Origin: Phycisphaerales bacterium | Lineage (GTDB): Bacteria > Planctomycetota > Phycisphaerae > Phycisphaerales > UBA1924 | Assembly (NCBI GenBank): GCA_035627955.1 | Contig: DASPKU010000002.1 | Coordinates: forward strand, 180,133 to 244,132 | Reading direction: 5' to 3' | DNA: 64,000 nt | Shown: positions 15,837 to 24,047 of the stretch, piece by piece | Numbering within the stretch: the stretch's first letter is position 1 | Layout of the letters: the number at the start of each line of letters is the position of its first letter | Program-made: the position numbers and the translations under genes | The notes under the pieces: generated by a model | What the model was told of the DNA's origin: nothing | Database searches by the model: none | The model's input: only the letters and a program-made list of their open reading frames with translations

Positions 15837-17453
15837 GTGAGGAAGACGTTTGTGAAGGTGTTGGCGGCGGCGGGCGTGTGCGCTGGGGTGCAGGCCCTGG
15901 GCCAGACGGCGGGGCAGACCCCGCTGTTCCCGGATCAGGTGCTGGTGGTGTACGACAGCCGGGTGGCGGACAGCCGCGCGGTGGCGGAGTTCTACGCGGG
16001 GTCAAAGAAGGTGCCGGGGGGCGTGGGCGGGGTGCTGCCGGCGCGCCCGGGCGTGCGGGTGTTTGACCTTGCGACCAGCGGGGCGCCGGTGACCACGGCC
16101 GACTATTGCTCGTACAACGACTTCCGCACGCGGGTCCGCGACCCGATCCGGGCCCACCTGACGGCCAACCGGCTGCAGCGGGTGGTGCGGTGCCTGGTGA
16201 TGACCAGAGGCCTGCCGCACCGGATGGACGACAGCGACGCGCTGGTGGTGGGGGACAACCCGGGCGCGTTCGTCAACGAGTACAACGCGTTCGACGTGAC
16301 CAGCGCGAGCATCGACAGCCAGCTGACGCTGCTGTGGCAGGACCTCAACACCGGCGAGAACGGCAATGCCAGCGACAGCAAGGACGACGGGCTGATCGTC
16401 AACCCGTACTGGAAACTCAACCTGCCGATCAACAGCTACACCAACGCGAACATCACCACGGCAAAGACGTTCACATCGACGAGCTTTGGGCCGGTGTGGG
16501 CAATCGGCGGTGCGGGGGCGACGCGGCTGTTCCCGGGTGACATGTACCTGGTGTGCAGGCTCGACGGGCACTCGCTCGCGGACGTGCAGGGGATGGTGAA
16601 CCGCGGCAAGAACATCCTGTACAACGTGAACACCGATGTCGTGCTGCTGGATGAGGCGAACTCCAACGGCGTTACGGACACGGCGGCGAACGACGAGCTG
16701 GACAACTCGGGGGCGCTGGGCGGGATCCGATCCGGTGATGACTATGAGCGGACGCGCGACTACCTGCTGAACACCGACCGGCGGTTCGCGGCCGCGAACG
16801 TGCGGTACAACGCGGCGGGGGGCGCGGCCAACTTCTTCATCGGGCCGCGGGTGGGGCCCAACGGCGGGATCCTGGTGACCAGCCCGGTGGCGCTGCTGGC
16901 GACGTACGGCAGCAACCACGCGGGGACGTTCCCGACCAACTCGGGCGGCGCCTCGGTAGCGACGAGCTTCGCGGATTCCTTCAACTACACCAACGGGGCG
17001 ATCTTCAACACCATCGAGAGCTACAACGGGCGGAAGTTCGGCGGACTGACCGAGGGGTCGATCGTGCAGGAGCAGGCGTCGGACTTCATCGCGGCGGGGG
17101 GGACGCTGGCGATCGGGCACGTGTGGGAGCCGCTGGCGGACACGATCGCGGACAACGAGTACCTGGCGAGCAACTTCCTGCTGGGCAACCTGCACTGGGC
17201 GGAGGCGGCGTGGACCAGCGTGCCGTGCCTGTCGTGGATGCACGTGGCCATTGGCGATCCGCTGGCGCGGGCGTGGCGGAGCAGCGAGGACGTGGACGCG
17301 AGCGGTCGGGTGGGCGTGGGCGATGCGTACGCGTGGCAGGTGACGCCGTCGGACGTGGACCGCTCGGGCGCGGCGGATAGCGCGGACCGGGTGCTGCTGC
17401 ACGCGACGCTGCGGTTCTATGAGCGGGGGGACCTGGTGAACCGCAGGCCCTGA
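15837..17453 (+). CDS. Secreted TIGR03790 family protein with dockerin-like C-terminus
   Basis: 538 residues from GTG 15837, preceded by GGGAG at seven bases; a TTG at 15810 would add nine residues before the signal peptide. The N terminus (RKTFVKVLAAAGVCAGVQALGQ) is a signal peptide. The body matches the TIGR03790 pattern of planctomycetes and relatives: DQVLVVYDSRVADSRAVAEFY, VRCLVMTRGLPHRM, NPYWKLN, YLVCRLDGHSLADVQGMVNRG and a late Trp/His-rich part. The last 55 residues have two Asp-rich loops (DVDASGRVGVGD and DVDRSGAADSAD) spaced like type I dockerin calcium loops. The function is unknown. Confidence 0.75.
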   Translation: MRKTFVKVLAAAGVCAGVQALGQTAGQTPLFPDQVLVVYDSRVADSRAVAEFYAGSKKVPGGVGGVLPARPGVRVFDLATSGAPVTTADYCSYNDFRTRVRDPIRAHLTANRLQRVVRCLVMTRGLPHRMDDSDALVVGDNPGAFVNEYNAFDVTSASIDSQLTLLWQDLNTGENGNASDSKDDGLIVNPYWKLNLPINSYTNANITTAKTFTSTSFGPVWAIGGAGATRLFPGDMYLVCRLDGHSLADVQGMVNRGKNILYNVNTDVVLLDEANSNGVTDTAANDELDNSGALGGIRSGDDYERTRDYLLNTDRRFAAANVRYNAAGGAANFFIGPRVGPNGGILVTSPVALLATYGSNHAGTFPTNSGGASVATSFADSFNYTNGAIFNTIESYNGRKFGGLTEGSIVQEQASDFIAAGGTLAIGHVWEPLADTIADNEYLASNFLLGNLHWAEAAWTSVPCLSWMHVAIGDPLARAWRSSEDVDASGRVGVGDAYAWQVTPSDVDRSGAADSADRVLLHATLRFYERGDLVNRRP

Positions 17454-17527
17454 ACAGGGCGGTGGTCAGTGCACGCCGCGGAGGACGCGTGCAGCGATCG
17501 TGAGCGGGCGGGTATCCTGCGGGCCTG

Positions 17528-18763
17528 ATGTCGCAAGGCGTCCTTGAACAAGTGGTCGAGCGAGCGCCGGCGCCGGTGGAGGTGGTGCCGAGCGGTGGCG
17601 TGCGCGTCAGGGACGAGCGGATCCCGGAGCTGGACGCGCTGCGCGGGATCGCGGCGCTGGCGGTAGCGGTGTACCACTACACGGCGCGGTACGACGAGCT
17701 GTACAGGCACACGCCGGGGCTGCTGGGGGGGTGGGAGCACACGCACGAGGTGATGTCGTACGGGCGGTACGGCGTGCAGCTGTTCTTCATCATCTCGGGG
17801 TTCGTGATCCTGATGAGCGTGAGCCGCGCGAAGAGCGCGGGGCAGTTCGCGGTGCAGCGTGCAGCGCGGCTGTACCCGGCGTTCTGGGTGGCGTGCGCCG
17901 CGACGTGGCTGATCGTGGAGTGGTGCGGGCTGAAGGGGCGGCAGGTGTCGGGGGCGGTGCTGGGGCTGAACCTGACGATGGCGCCGATGTGGTTCAAGCC
18001 GGTGGCGCCGTGGGTGTGGTACGTGGACGGGGCGTACTGGAGCCTGAAGGAAGAGCTGCTGTTCTATGTGGTGATGGGGGTGGTGCTGCTGGTGGGGCTG
18101 CGGAAGCATGCGCTGTGGGTGGTGGGGGGGTTGGCGGGGCTGCACTTGTGCGGCCTGTGGGTCAGCGCCGACACGGCTGCGTCCTGGGCGCAGGCGGTAG
18201 GGTTCAAGAGTGCGTCGCAGCTCTACGACAGCGTGAACCTGCGGTGGTTCTGCCTATTCGCCATCGGGATGGTGCTGTACGAGACCCTCAAAGGAGCGTG
18301 GAAGGTGCGCCACTGGGTGGTGCTGGCGGTGGCGATGATGGACGTGTTGCTGCCGCTGAACAAGGCCAAGGGGTATGGGCAGCTGGTGTCGGACTGGCCG
18401 TGGATGTTCGAGGACCGGCCGGGGCCGAGCGGGTGGGAGCACTTCTTCGTGGTCGTCACCGCGGCAGCACTGGTGTGGGTGGCCGCGCGGATGCGCCCGG
18501 CGGTGCTGCGGTGGAGGCCGCTGGTGTGGCTGGGGGCGATCTCGTACAGCTTCTACCTGCTGCACCAGAACATCGGGTATGTGGTGATCAGAGAGTGTGA
18601 GGCTCGTGGGGTGGATGCGAATGTGGCGGTGGTGGTGGCGCTGTGTGTGGTGGCGGGGTTGGCGAGTGGGCTAACGTTTGGGGTGGAGCGGCCGGTGTAT
18701 TCGTTAGTGAAGGGGTGGATGAAGGGGCGGGCGGGCGCGGGGGGTGGGGTTGGCGCGCGGTGA
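17528..18763 (+). CDS. Acyltransferase 3 family membrane protein (OafA-like)
   Basis: 411 residues with about ten hydrophobic helices. The signature of the acyltransferase 3 family is near the N terminus: ELDALRGIAALAVAVYHYTARY, followed by YGRYGVQLFFIISGFVILMSV, FAVQRAARLYPAFWVA and late LGAISYSFYLLHQNIGYVVI. These enzymes transfer acyl groups to sugars of lipopolysaccharide, exopolysaccharide or peptidoglycan on the membrane. No polysaccharide cluster is adjacent, so the acceptor is unknown. Confidence 0.9.
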   Translation: MSQGVLEQVVERAPAPVEVVPSGGVRVRDERIPELDALRGIAALAVAVYHYTARYDELYRHTPGLLGGWEHTHEVMSYGRYGVQLFFIISGFVILMSVSRAKSAGQFAVQRAARLYPAFWVACAATWLIVEWCGLKGRQVSGAVLGLNLTMAPMWFKPVAPWVWYVDGAYWSLKEELLFYVVMGVVLLVGLRKHALWVVGGLAGLHLCGLWVSADTAASWAQAVGFKSASQLYDSVNLRWFCLFAIGMVLYETLKGAWKVRHWVVLAVAMMDVLLPLNKAKGYGQLVSDWPWMFEDRPGPSGWEHFFVVVTAAALVWVAARMRPAVLRWRPLVWLGAISYSFYLLHQNIGYVVIRECEARGVDANVAVVVALCVVAGLASGLTFGVERPVYSLVKGWMKGRAGAGGGVGAR

Positions 18764-18774
18764 TGTGTGAGTTC

Positions 18775-18888
18775 TCCTTCGCCCCTTCGGGGCGAGTGAG
18801 TTCCGCGCGGGCATCCACCAGTTGCGCTCGCCGCGAAGCGCGGCATCGCTCCACTGGTGGCAACACTCTGGCGCCCCGTTGGGGCGGG
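18775..18888. repeat. Composite three-hairpin repeat, copy A
   Basis: A left hairpin CGCCCC-TTCG-GGGCG, a middle stem CCACCAGT / ACTGGTGG enclosing a GC-rich inner palindrome, and a right hairpin CGCCCC-GTT-GGGGCG. The same arrangement is found at 18922-19040 and 23300-23408, and a stem variant at 28720-28800. No protein is likely here. Confidence 0.75.
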
Positions 18889-18921
18889 GAGGCGGCCGGT
18901 GAAGCTCGGACTTCCTATGCC

Positions 18922-19040
18922 TTTCCTTCGCCGGTTCGGGGCGAGTGAGCTCTTTGCGCAACGGTCCACCAGTTGCGCTCGCCGCGAAGCGCGGCTTCGC
19001 TCCACTGGTGGCAACACTCTGTCGCCCCGTTGGGACGGGG
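18922..19040. repeat. Composite three-hairpin repeat, copy B
   Basis: Nearly identical in its middle part to copy A (stem CCACCAGT / ACTGGTGG, interior TGCGCTCGCCGCGAAGCG...). The outer hairpins have drifted (CGCCGGTTCGGGGCG; CGCCCCGTTGGGACGG). Tandem with copy A in the 311-nt gap between the acyltransferase and ABC transporter genes, which are convergent. Confidence 0.72.
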
Positions 19041-19045
19041 GAAAG

Positions 19046-19069
19046 CACCGAGATGAGGACATCTCGGTG
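19046..19069. repeat. AGGA-loop hairpin repeat, copy 2
   Basis: Arms CACCGAGATG and CATCTCGGTG enclose loop AGGA (10 bp, perfect), followed by GCAC. It lies 5 nt beyond the stop codon of the minus-strand ABC transporter gene and may act as an mRNA 3'-end structure. Confidence 0.7.
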
Positions 19070-19074
19070 GCACT

Positions 19075-21111
19075 TCACGCCTGCGCGGCGGTGTGGGCGG
19101 CTTTCTGGGCTTCGAGCTGCATGGCCTTGTGGCCTTCGACCTGAAGGCGGAGGAGGTCGGCGTAGCGGCCGCCGAGGGCGGTGAGCTCGTCGTGGGTGCC
19201 AAGCTCGATGAGCTTGCCAGCCTCGAGCACGGCGATGCGGTCCGCGCTGCGGACGGTGCTCAGGCGGTGGGCGATGACGAAGCTGGTGCGGCCCTGCATG
19301 AGCGTCGTCAGGGAGCGCTGGATGAGGGCCTCGCTCTCGCTGTCGAGGTTGCTGGTGGCCTCGTCGAGGATAAGGATGAGCGGGTCGGCGAGGAGGGCGC
19401 GGGCGATGGCGATGCGCTGCTTCTGGCCGCCGGAGAGGCGCACGCCGCGCTCGCCGATGAGTGTGTTGTACCCCTTGTCGAGCTCGCGGATGAAGCCGTC
19501 GGCGTTGGCCATCTTCGCGGCGTCGGTGATCTCCTGCTCGCTGACGTCGCGCCGGGCGTAGGCAATGTTCTGGGCGATGGTGCCGTCGAAGAGGAAGACG
19601 TCCTGCTCCACGATGCCCAGCAGCGAGCGGTAGGAGCGGACGTCGGTGTCGCGGAGGTCGGTGCCGTCAAAGAGCACGCTGCCGCTGGTGGGGTCGTAGA
19701 AGCGGGCGATGAGGTTGCACAGCGTGGTCTTGCCCGAGCCCGAGGGGCCGACGAGGGCGATGGTCTCGCCGGCGCGGACCTTGAGCGAGACGCCCTTGAT
19801 GACGGGCTCGGGTTCGGCGCTTGTCTTGGCCTGGCCGTTGTCGACGGTCTGGGTGTTGGCCGCGAGGGCCTCCACGGCGGTCTTCTTGGCGGCGCGGGGG
19901 TAGGAGAACCAGACGTCGCGGAGCTCGATGTCGCCCTTGGCGGTGGCGCGGGAGACGAGCTTGCCGGTGCGCTGGCCGTGGAACTCGGGCTCTTCATGGA
20001 GGAGGTCGAGGACGCGGTCGAGGGCGGCGAGGTTGTTCTGGATGAGGGTGGCGGTGGCGGTGAGGGTCTCCATGGGTCCCAGCAGCATGAGCAGGTAGGT
20101 GGAGAACATCATCACGTCGCCAATGGTGAGCTTGCCCTTAAGCACCTGCGTGCCGCCGTAGATGAGCACGCCGGCGGAGGCCGCGGGGATGAGCACGGCC
20201 CAGATGGACTCAAGCAGTCGGCTCCACCACCAGATGTGGACCTCGAGCCGCGCGAGGTAGTGCTGAGCGGTGGTGAATCGGAGCGATTCGGCACGCTCGC
20301 GGTTGAAGCCGCGGACCACGCGCATGCCGCCGAAGGCCTCGGTGGTGGTGGAGTCGATGACCTGGCGGACCATCTTGGTGTCGCGGAACATCGGGCGGAT
20401 GCGGCTGATCCAGGTGCGGTGGGTCACGAAGAGCAGGGGGATGAGGGCGAGGCCGCCGACGAGCATGCGCCAATCGACCCACGCGAGGATGACGAGCGTG
20501 CCCAGCAGCTGGATGATCGCCTTCCAAGGGTTGTAGATCATCTGGAAGAGCAGGTCGGCGACGGAGCCGGCGTCCTCGCGCAGGAGGCTCGACATGCCGC
20601 CCGACTTGTAGTGGTAGATGCGGTGGAGGGGCAGGGCGCCGGCGTGCACGAAGGCGCGGGTGCGGAGCTCGGTGGCGACGCGCTTGGTGACGCGGGTCAT
20701 CTGCCAGCGGCCCAGGGTGCCGATGAGCACGGCCGCGAGGGAGAGGACGATCATCGCGCCCCCAAGCCAGTAGAGCAGGGTGGTGCGGGAGTCGGGCAGG
20801 CGGGGCTTGAGCCACTCGGGCAAACCGGTGGGGCCGGGCTGATCGGTGATGATGTAATCGATCGCGATCTTGGTCGCGGCCGGGATCAGCAGGCCGATGC
20901 CGGTGACGATGGTGAGCGTGGTGAGGGCGAGGGCGATGTACGCGCGGTGGCCCCTGCAGAGGGACCAGAACTGGGCAAAGAGGTGGAAGAAGGAGCGGGA
21001 GCGGGCCTTCTTCTTGGCCATCGCCTCTGCGGTTTCGTCGGGCTTGCCCTCGCGCCGCTTGGCCCGGTAGCTCTGGTAGCGGGCACGGCTGCTTTCACGG
21101 CGCGACAGCAT
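19075..21111 (-). CDS. ABC exporter, fused permease and ATPase (MsbA-like)
   Basis: 678 residues. A basic 50-residue N-terminal tail is followed by a six-helix type I exporter membrane domain (about 55-370) and an ATPase domain with Walker A GPSGSGKTTLCNLIARFYDP, signature LSGGQKQRIAIARALL, Walker B LILILDEATSNLD and H-loop FVIAHRLSTVRSADRI. A linker of about 30 residues, rich in Ala/Lys/Glu, interrupts the start of the ATPase domain (after RAAKKTAVEALAANTQTVDN). It probably works as a homodimer exporting lipids, peptides or drugs; the substrate is not predictable. It is divergent from the DinB gene. Confidence 0.92.
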   Translation of the reverse strand: MLSRRESSRARYQSYRAKRREGKPDETAEAMAKKKARSRSFFHLFAQFWSLCRGHRAYIALALTTLTIVTGIGLLIPAATKIAIDYIITDQPGPTGLPEWLKPRLPDSRTTLLYWLGGAMIVLSLAAVLIGTLGRWQMTRVTKRVATELRTRAFVHAGALPLHRIYHYKSGGMSSLLREDAGSVADLLFQMIYNPWKAIIQLLGTLVILAWVDWRMLVGGLALIPLLFVTHRTWISRIRPMFRDTKMVRQVIDSTTTEAFGGMRVVRGFNRERAESLRFTTAQHYLARLEVHIWWWSRLLESIWAVLIPAASAGVLIYGGTQVLKGKLTIGDVMMFSTYLLMLLGPMETLTATATLIQNNLAALDRVLDLLHEEPEFHGQRTGKLVSRATAKGDIELRDVWFSYPRAAKKTAVEALAANTQTVDNGQAKTSAEPEPVIKGVSLKVRAGETIALVGPSGSGKTTLCNLIARFYDPTSGSVLFDGTDLRDTDVRSYRSLLGIVEQDVFLFDGTIAQNIAYARRDVSEQEITDAAKMANADGFIRELDKGYNTLIGERGVRLSGGQKQRIAIARALLADPLILILDEATSNLDSESEALIQRSLTTLMQGRTSFVIAHRLSTVRSADRIAVLEAGKLIELGTHDELTALGGRYADLLRLQVEGHKAMQLEAQKAAHTAAQA

Positions 21112-21183
21112 GGGGCGATCCTACGCGGGGGCGGCCCAGGTGTGGCGGCGTCTCGGCCTGCGTGCGCGGCACTAGCATTGCGC

Positions 21184-21678
21184 ATGGATCCACTGATCAG
21201 AGCGCTGCTGACGACCTGGGCCTCACACCGTGATTACGTGCAGAAGCTGGTGGCGGATGTTCCGGAGGCGGAGATGGTGTCGCAACCGGTGCCGGGCGTG
21301 GTGATGAACCACCCGGCGTGGACGCTGGGGCACCTGCTGCCGTACTGCTCGACGGTGGCGTCGATGGTGCGGGGCGAGGCGTTCCCCGATCCGGCGAACT
21401 CGCCGTTTGCGAAGGGGAGCTCGCCCAGCGCGGACGCTGGGGTGTACCCCAAGAAGGCGGAGCTGGTGGCGGCGTTCATCAGGGCGCACGACGACGCCGC
21501 GGCGGCGCTGGAGCGGGCGGACGTGTCGGTAATGTCGCGCCCGATCCCGCTGGAGCGGTGGAAGGCGCGGTTCCCGACGGTTGGCGACGCGGTGGTGTAC
21601 CTGATGACGTCGCACGAGGCGACGCACCTGGGGCAGCTGAGCGCGTGGCGGCGGGCGGGGAAGCGGCCGTCGGTGTAA
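21184..21678 (+). CDS. DinB-like four-helix metalloprotein
   Basis: 164 residues from ATG 21184. The DinB/YfiT-like pattern is visible: an early His (VVMNHPAWTLGHLLPYCS) and the late HxxxH pair (MTSHEATHLGQLSAWRR), which would place three His around a metal ion. Four helices are predicted from the heptad-like spacing. Family members are thiol-dependent transferases or stress proteins; the function is not assigned here. The gene lies head to head with the ABC exporter, with a 72-nt gap. Confidence 0.85.
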   Translation: MDPLIRALLTTWASHRDYVQKLVADVPEAEMVSQPVPGVVMNHPAWTLGHLLPYCSTVASMVRGEAFPDPANSPFAKGSSPSADAGVYPKKAELVAAFIRAHDDAAAALERADVSVMSRPIPLERWKARFPTVGDAVVYLMTSHEATHLGQLSAWRRAGKRPSV

Positions 21679-21689
21679 GGGGGGAACGA

Positions 21690-21778
21690 AAGGGCAAAGG
21701 GCAAAGTTGCAAATGGCAAATCAGAGCCGGGCCGCCGGCGTTCCCATTTGCCCTTTGGACATTTGCCCTTTGCTCATG
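21690..21778. repeat. GGCAAA-word inverted repeat in spacer
   Basis: Repeated words AAAGGGCAAAG, TTGCAAATGGCAAAT on the left and their complements ATTTGCCCTTT, CATTTGCCCTTTGC on the right form an imperfect dyad between the convergent DinB and SPW genes. Similar GGCAAA words occur at 33977-34018. Confidence 0.5.
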
Positions 21779-21783
21779 TGTGC

Positions 21784-22167
21784 TCAGCTCGCCCGCTTGA
21801 TGTCTTCGGCTCGCACGTGGTGCTCGGTGGCGAGGGCGCTCCACGTCGCGAGGATGATGATGACGACGCCGGTAATGACTGCGTTCCACATCAGGGTGAG
21901 ATCGACCACACGCGACATCATCCACGGCGAGAGCATGATCCACAGGCCGAGCGCGGCGTTGACCCAGCTGGGCCAGGCGGGGCCGTAGCCGGCGGCTCGC
22001 GCCGCGGCGAGGGTGGCGACCAGCAGGCCGGTGATGGCGAGGTCCCACGGGAACGCGGTGGTGCCCTGTAGGAGGAAGGCGGAGGCGAAGAGCCACAGGC
22101 CCACAAGGGTGTCGAGGCCGCTGGTGATGCGGACGGGGTCGCGGGGGTGTCGCACGGCGAGGGGCAT
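21784..22167 (-). CDS. SPW repeat membrane protein
   Basis: 127 residues with four hydrophobic segments arranged as two helix pairs. The SPW signature appears as WIMLSPWMMS and, in the first half, FASAFLLQGTT; PSWVNAALGLWIM precedes the second. The family are small integral membrane proteins of unknown function. It is followed downstream by the GGCAAA-word spacer. Confidence 0.8.
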   Translation of the reverse strand: MPLAVRHPRDPVRITSGLDTLVGLWLFASAFLLQGTTAFPWDLAITGLLVATLAAARAAGYGPAWPSWVNAALGLWIMLSPWMMSRVVDLTLMWNAVITGVVIIILATWSALATEHHVRAEDIKRAS

Positions 22168-22261
22168 GGAGTGCTCCCTTCACCTTCAGCGTTCGCCCTC
22201 CAAAGCGCGTACGGGGTGAGTGTGGGCTGAACCGTGCGGTAAGCGAGGTGGAACCACGTCA

Positions 22262-22287
22262 CCACCGAGATGAAGACATCTCGGTGG
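22262..22287. repeat. AGGA-family hairpin repeat, copy 3 (loop AAGA)
   Basis: Arms CCACCGAGATG and CATCTCGGTGG (11 bp, perfect) with loop AAGA, followed by CAC. The stop codon of the minus-strand dehydrogenase gene is only two bases away. The 122-nt gap holds nothing else recognised. Confidence 0.7.
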
Positions 22288-22289
22288 CA

Positions 22290-23234
22290 CTAGGGCGCCG
22301 GGTGGACGGGCTTTTCGCCGATCAGGACGCGGTAGACGTCCTTGACCACCCAGCTCATATTGACGTGGGCGGTAGCCGTCGATGCCGCGAGGTGGGGCGA
22401 GAGGAAGGCGTTTGGCAGGCCCAGCAGCGGGTAATCGTTGCAGAAGGGCTCGGGGTCGTGGACGTCGATGAGGGCCTTGGCGGTGGGGGTGGCGCGGAGC
22501 CAGCTGGCCAGAGCGGGGGCGTCGACGACGAGGCCGCGGCTGGTATTGACGACGATGGCGGTCTTGCGCAGCTGGGCGAGCAGCGCGGCGTTCACGAAGT
22601 GTCGATTGGTGGGGCGGGAGTCGATGTGGATGCTGAGGATGTCGGTGCGGTAGAGGAGCTCGTCGAGAGGAACAGGGCGGGCGCCGTGCCGGCGCTGCTC
22701 GGGGACGTCGACGAGGTCGGTGTAGAGGACGTCCATCCCGAGGCCCTGGGCGACGCGGGCGACGCGTGAGCCGACGCGTCCCATGCCGAGGATGCCCATG
22801 GTGAGCTCGCTGAGCTGGTTGATGGCCTCCATCTCGCGCCGCAGGCGGTTCCAGCGCTGCTGGTCGATGGCTTCGCTCAGAAAGCGGCGGGGGCGGAGGC
22901 CGTCGAAGAGCATGGCGAAGACGTACTCGGCCACGGCCTGAGTGTTGGCGTCGGGCGTGTGGACGACCTCGATCCTGCGGCGGCGGCACTCGGCGACGTC
23001 GATGCGGTCGAGGCCAACGCCGGCGCGGCCGACCACCTTGAGGCGCGGGGCCTTGTCGAGGAACGCGGCGTCGACGCGGGTGTAGGTGCGGACGACGGCG
23101 GCGTCGGCGCGAGCCAGCAGGTCGTCGAAGCCGGGTTCAGAGAAGTGCTTGGCGACCAGCTCGCAGGACTCGCGCAGCCATGCGGCGGCCGCGGGGTCCA
23201 GGTCTTCGGTCTGGAGGACGAAGGGGCGGGTCAC
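22290..23234 (-). CDS. D-2-hydroxyacid dehydrogenase (phosphoglycerate dehydrogenase-like)
   Basis: 314 residues. The NAD-binding motif is GILGMGRVGSRVARVAQGLG; the catalytic Arg lies in VNTSRGLVVDAPAL, the Glu in DVHDPEPF and the His in LSPHLAAST, so the active-site triad is intact. The N-terminal half contains VVGRAGVGLDRIDVAECRRR, typical of SerA-type enzymes. It lacks an ACT domain, so it could be a short D-3-phosphoglycerate dehydrogenase or act on another 2-hydroxyacid. Upstream lies composite repeat C. Confidence 0.9.
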   Translation of the reverse strand: MTRPFVLQTEDLDPAAAAWLRESCELVAKHFSEPGFDDLLARADAAVVRTYTRVDAAFLDKAPRLKVVGRAGVGLDRIDVAECRRRRIEVVHTPDANTQAVAEYVFAMLFDGLRPRRFLSEAIDQQRWNRLRREMEAINQLSELTMGILGMGRVGSRVARVAQGLGMDVLYTDLVDVPEQRRHGARPVPLDELLYRTDILSIHIDSRPTNRHFVNAALLAQLRKTAIVVNTSRGLVVDAPALASWLRATPTAKALIDVHDPEPFCNDYPLLGLPNAFLSPHLAASTATAHVNMSWVVKDVYRVLIGEKPVHPAP

Positions 23235-23299
23235 GGGGGGATCATTGGCGGGGGGTGGGGAGAAGGCGGGCTGGGGGTTAGGTTCGATCGTGGTGGAGG

Positions 23300-23408
23300 C
23301 ATCCTTCGCCCCTTAGGGGCGATGTGAGTTGGCCGGCCCCTACCACCAGTTGCGCTCGAAGACTCGCTTCACTGGTGGCAACACTCTGGCGCCCCGTTGG
23401 GGCGATGA
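23300..23408. repeat. Composite three-hairpin repeat, copy C
   Basis: Left hairpin CGCCCC-TTAG-GGGCG, middle stem CCACCAGT / ACTGGTGG enclosing TGCGCTCGAAGACTCGCTTC, right hairpin CGCCCC-GTT-GGGGCG. Its interior is identical to that of copy D although the flanking stem differs. Confidence 0.75.
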
Positions 23409-23410
23409 GG

Positions 23411-23450
23411 CAAGAAAAAGAGCCGGCCACGGTTGCTCGTGGCCGGCTCC
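23411..23450 (-). terminator. Rho-independent terminator of clpS
   Basis: On the minus strand a 12-bp stem (GAGCCGGCCACG with its complement, 23420-23431 and 23438-23449) is followed by TTTTTCTTG. It lies 61 nt after the clpS stop. Confidence 0.85.
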
Positions 23451-23511
23451 GCTCAGGAGAAACAGATGCAAACTCGCCCCGGCCGGTGTCCCGATCCCGG
23501 GGCGGCTCTCG

Positions 23512-23868
23512 TTACTGGGTCAGTTCGAGCACGGCGTTCATGGAGCCGCTGGAGCGGTCCACGAGGGTGTCGCGTCCGTAGCCGAGGACCTGCTCGCGCT
23601 TGAACTCGGCGTGCTCCTTGTGGCTGGTCATGCAGACCGCACGCCCCTGGCGGTCCAGCTTGGAGGCGACCTCGACCGCCTTGGCGGCGGGGAGCTTGAA
23701 GAGGTCACGGAGCATGGAGGTGACGTAGTTGTACGAGTGGTCCTGGTCCTTCATGAGGACGACATTCCACTGCTGGAGCTGGTCAACCTTCTTGTCGAAG
23801 CTCTTCGCGGGGGGGACCGCGGGCTGGGTGCTGTCGGGTGACGGACGCTGCTCGTTGGTGTTGCTCAT
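23512..23868 (-). CDS. clpS: ATP-dependent Clp protease adaptor ClpS
   Basis: 118 residues from ATG 23868. After a disordered Pro/Ser-rich N-terminal stretch comes the ClpS core: WNVVLMKDQDHSYNYVTSML, LFKLPAAKAVEVASKLDRQG and CMTSHKEHAEFKREQVLGYG. The Asp/His-containing VVLMKDQDHSYNYV segment is the N-degron pocket region. ClpS delivers N-end-rule substrates to ClpA/ClpC-ClpP. No clp ATPase gene is adjacent. Confidence 0.9.
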   Translation of the reverse strand: MSNTNEQRPSPDSTQPAVPPAKSFDKKVDQLQQWNVVLMKDQDHSYNYVTSMLRDLFKLPAAKAVEVASKLDRQGRAVCMTSHKEHAEFKREQVLGYGRDTLVDRSSGSMNAVLELTQ

Positions 23869-23984
23869 GTCGAGGGAATATTCGCGTGTCGCGCCCCGGA
23901 AGTGCATGGGGTCTTTTCGCTATTGGCCAGGTGAGGTCTTAATCTCTCGCGGAGCTCGCGGCGGCGCGGAAAAAAAGCAGGAAC

Positions 23985-24020
23985 AGAAAGAAAACGGCCG
24001 ACGCTGGTGCGCCGGCCGTT
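23985..24020 (-). terminator. Rho-independent terminator downstream of the Tat epimerase gene
   Basis: On the minus strand the stem ACGGCCG / CGGCCGT (23994-24000, 24013-24019) is followed by TTTTCTTTCTG, 27 nt after the stop codon at 24048. Confidence 0.75.
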
Positions 24021-24047
24021 GTGGTTGTCTGTGCTGTAAGAGCTGCG

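Noticed and set aside
19093..21183. Plus-strand frame continuous with the DinB gene
   Set aside because: It is antisense to the ABC exporter; DinB homology begins only at ATG 21184.
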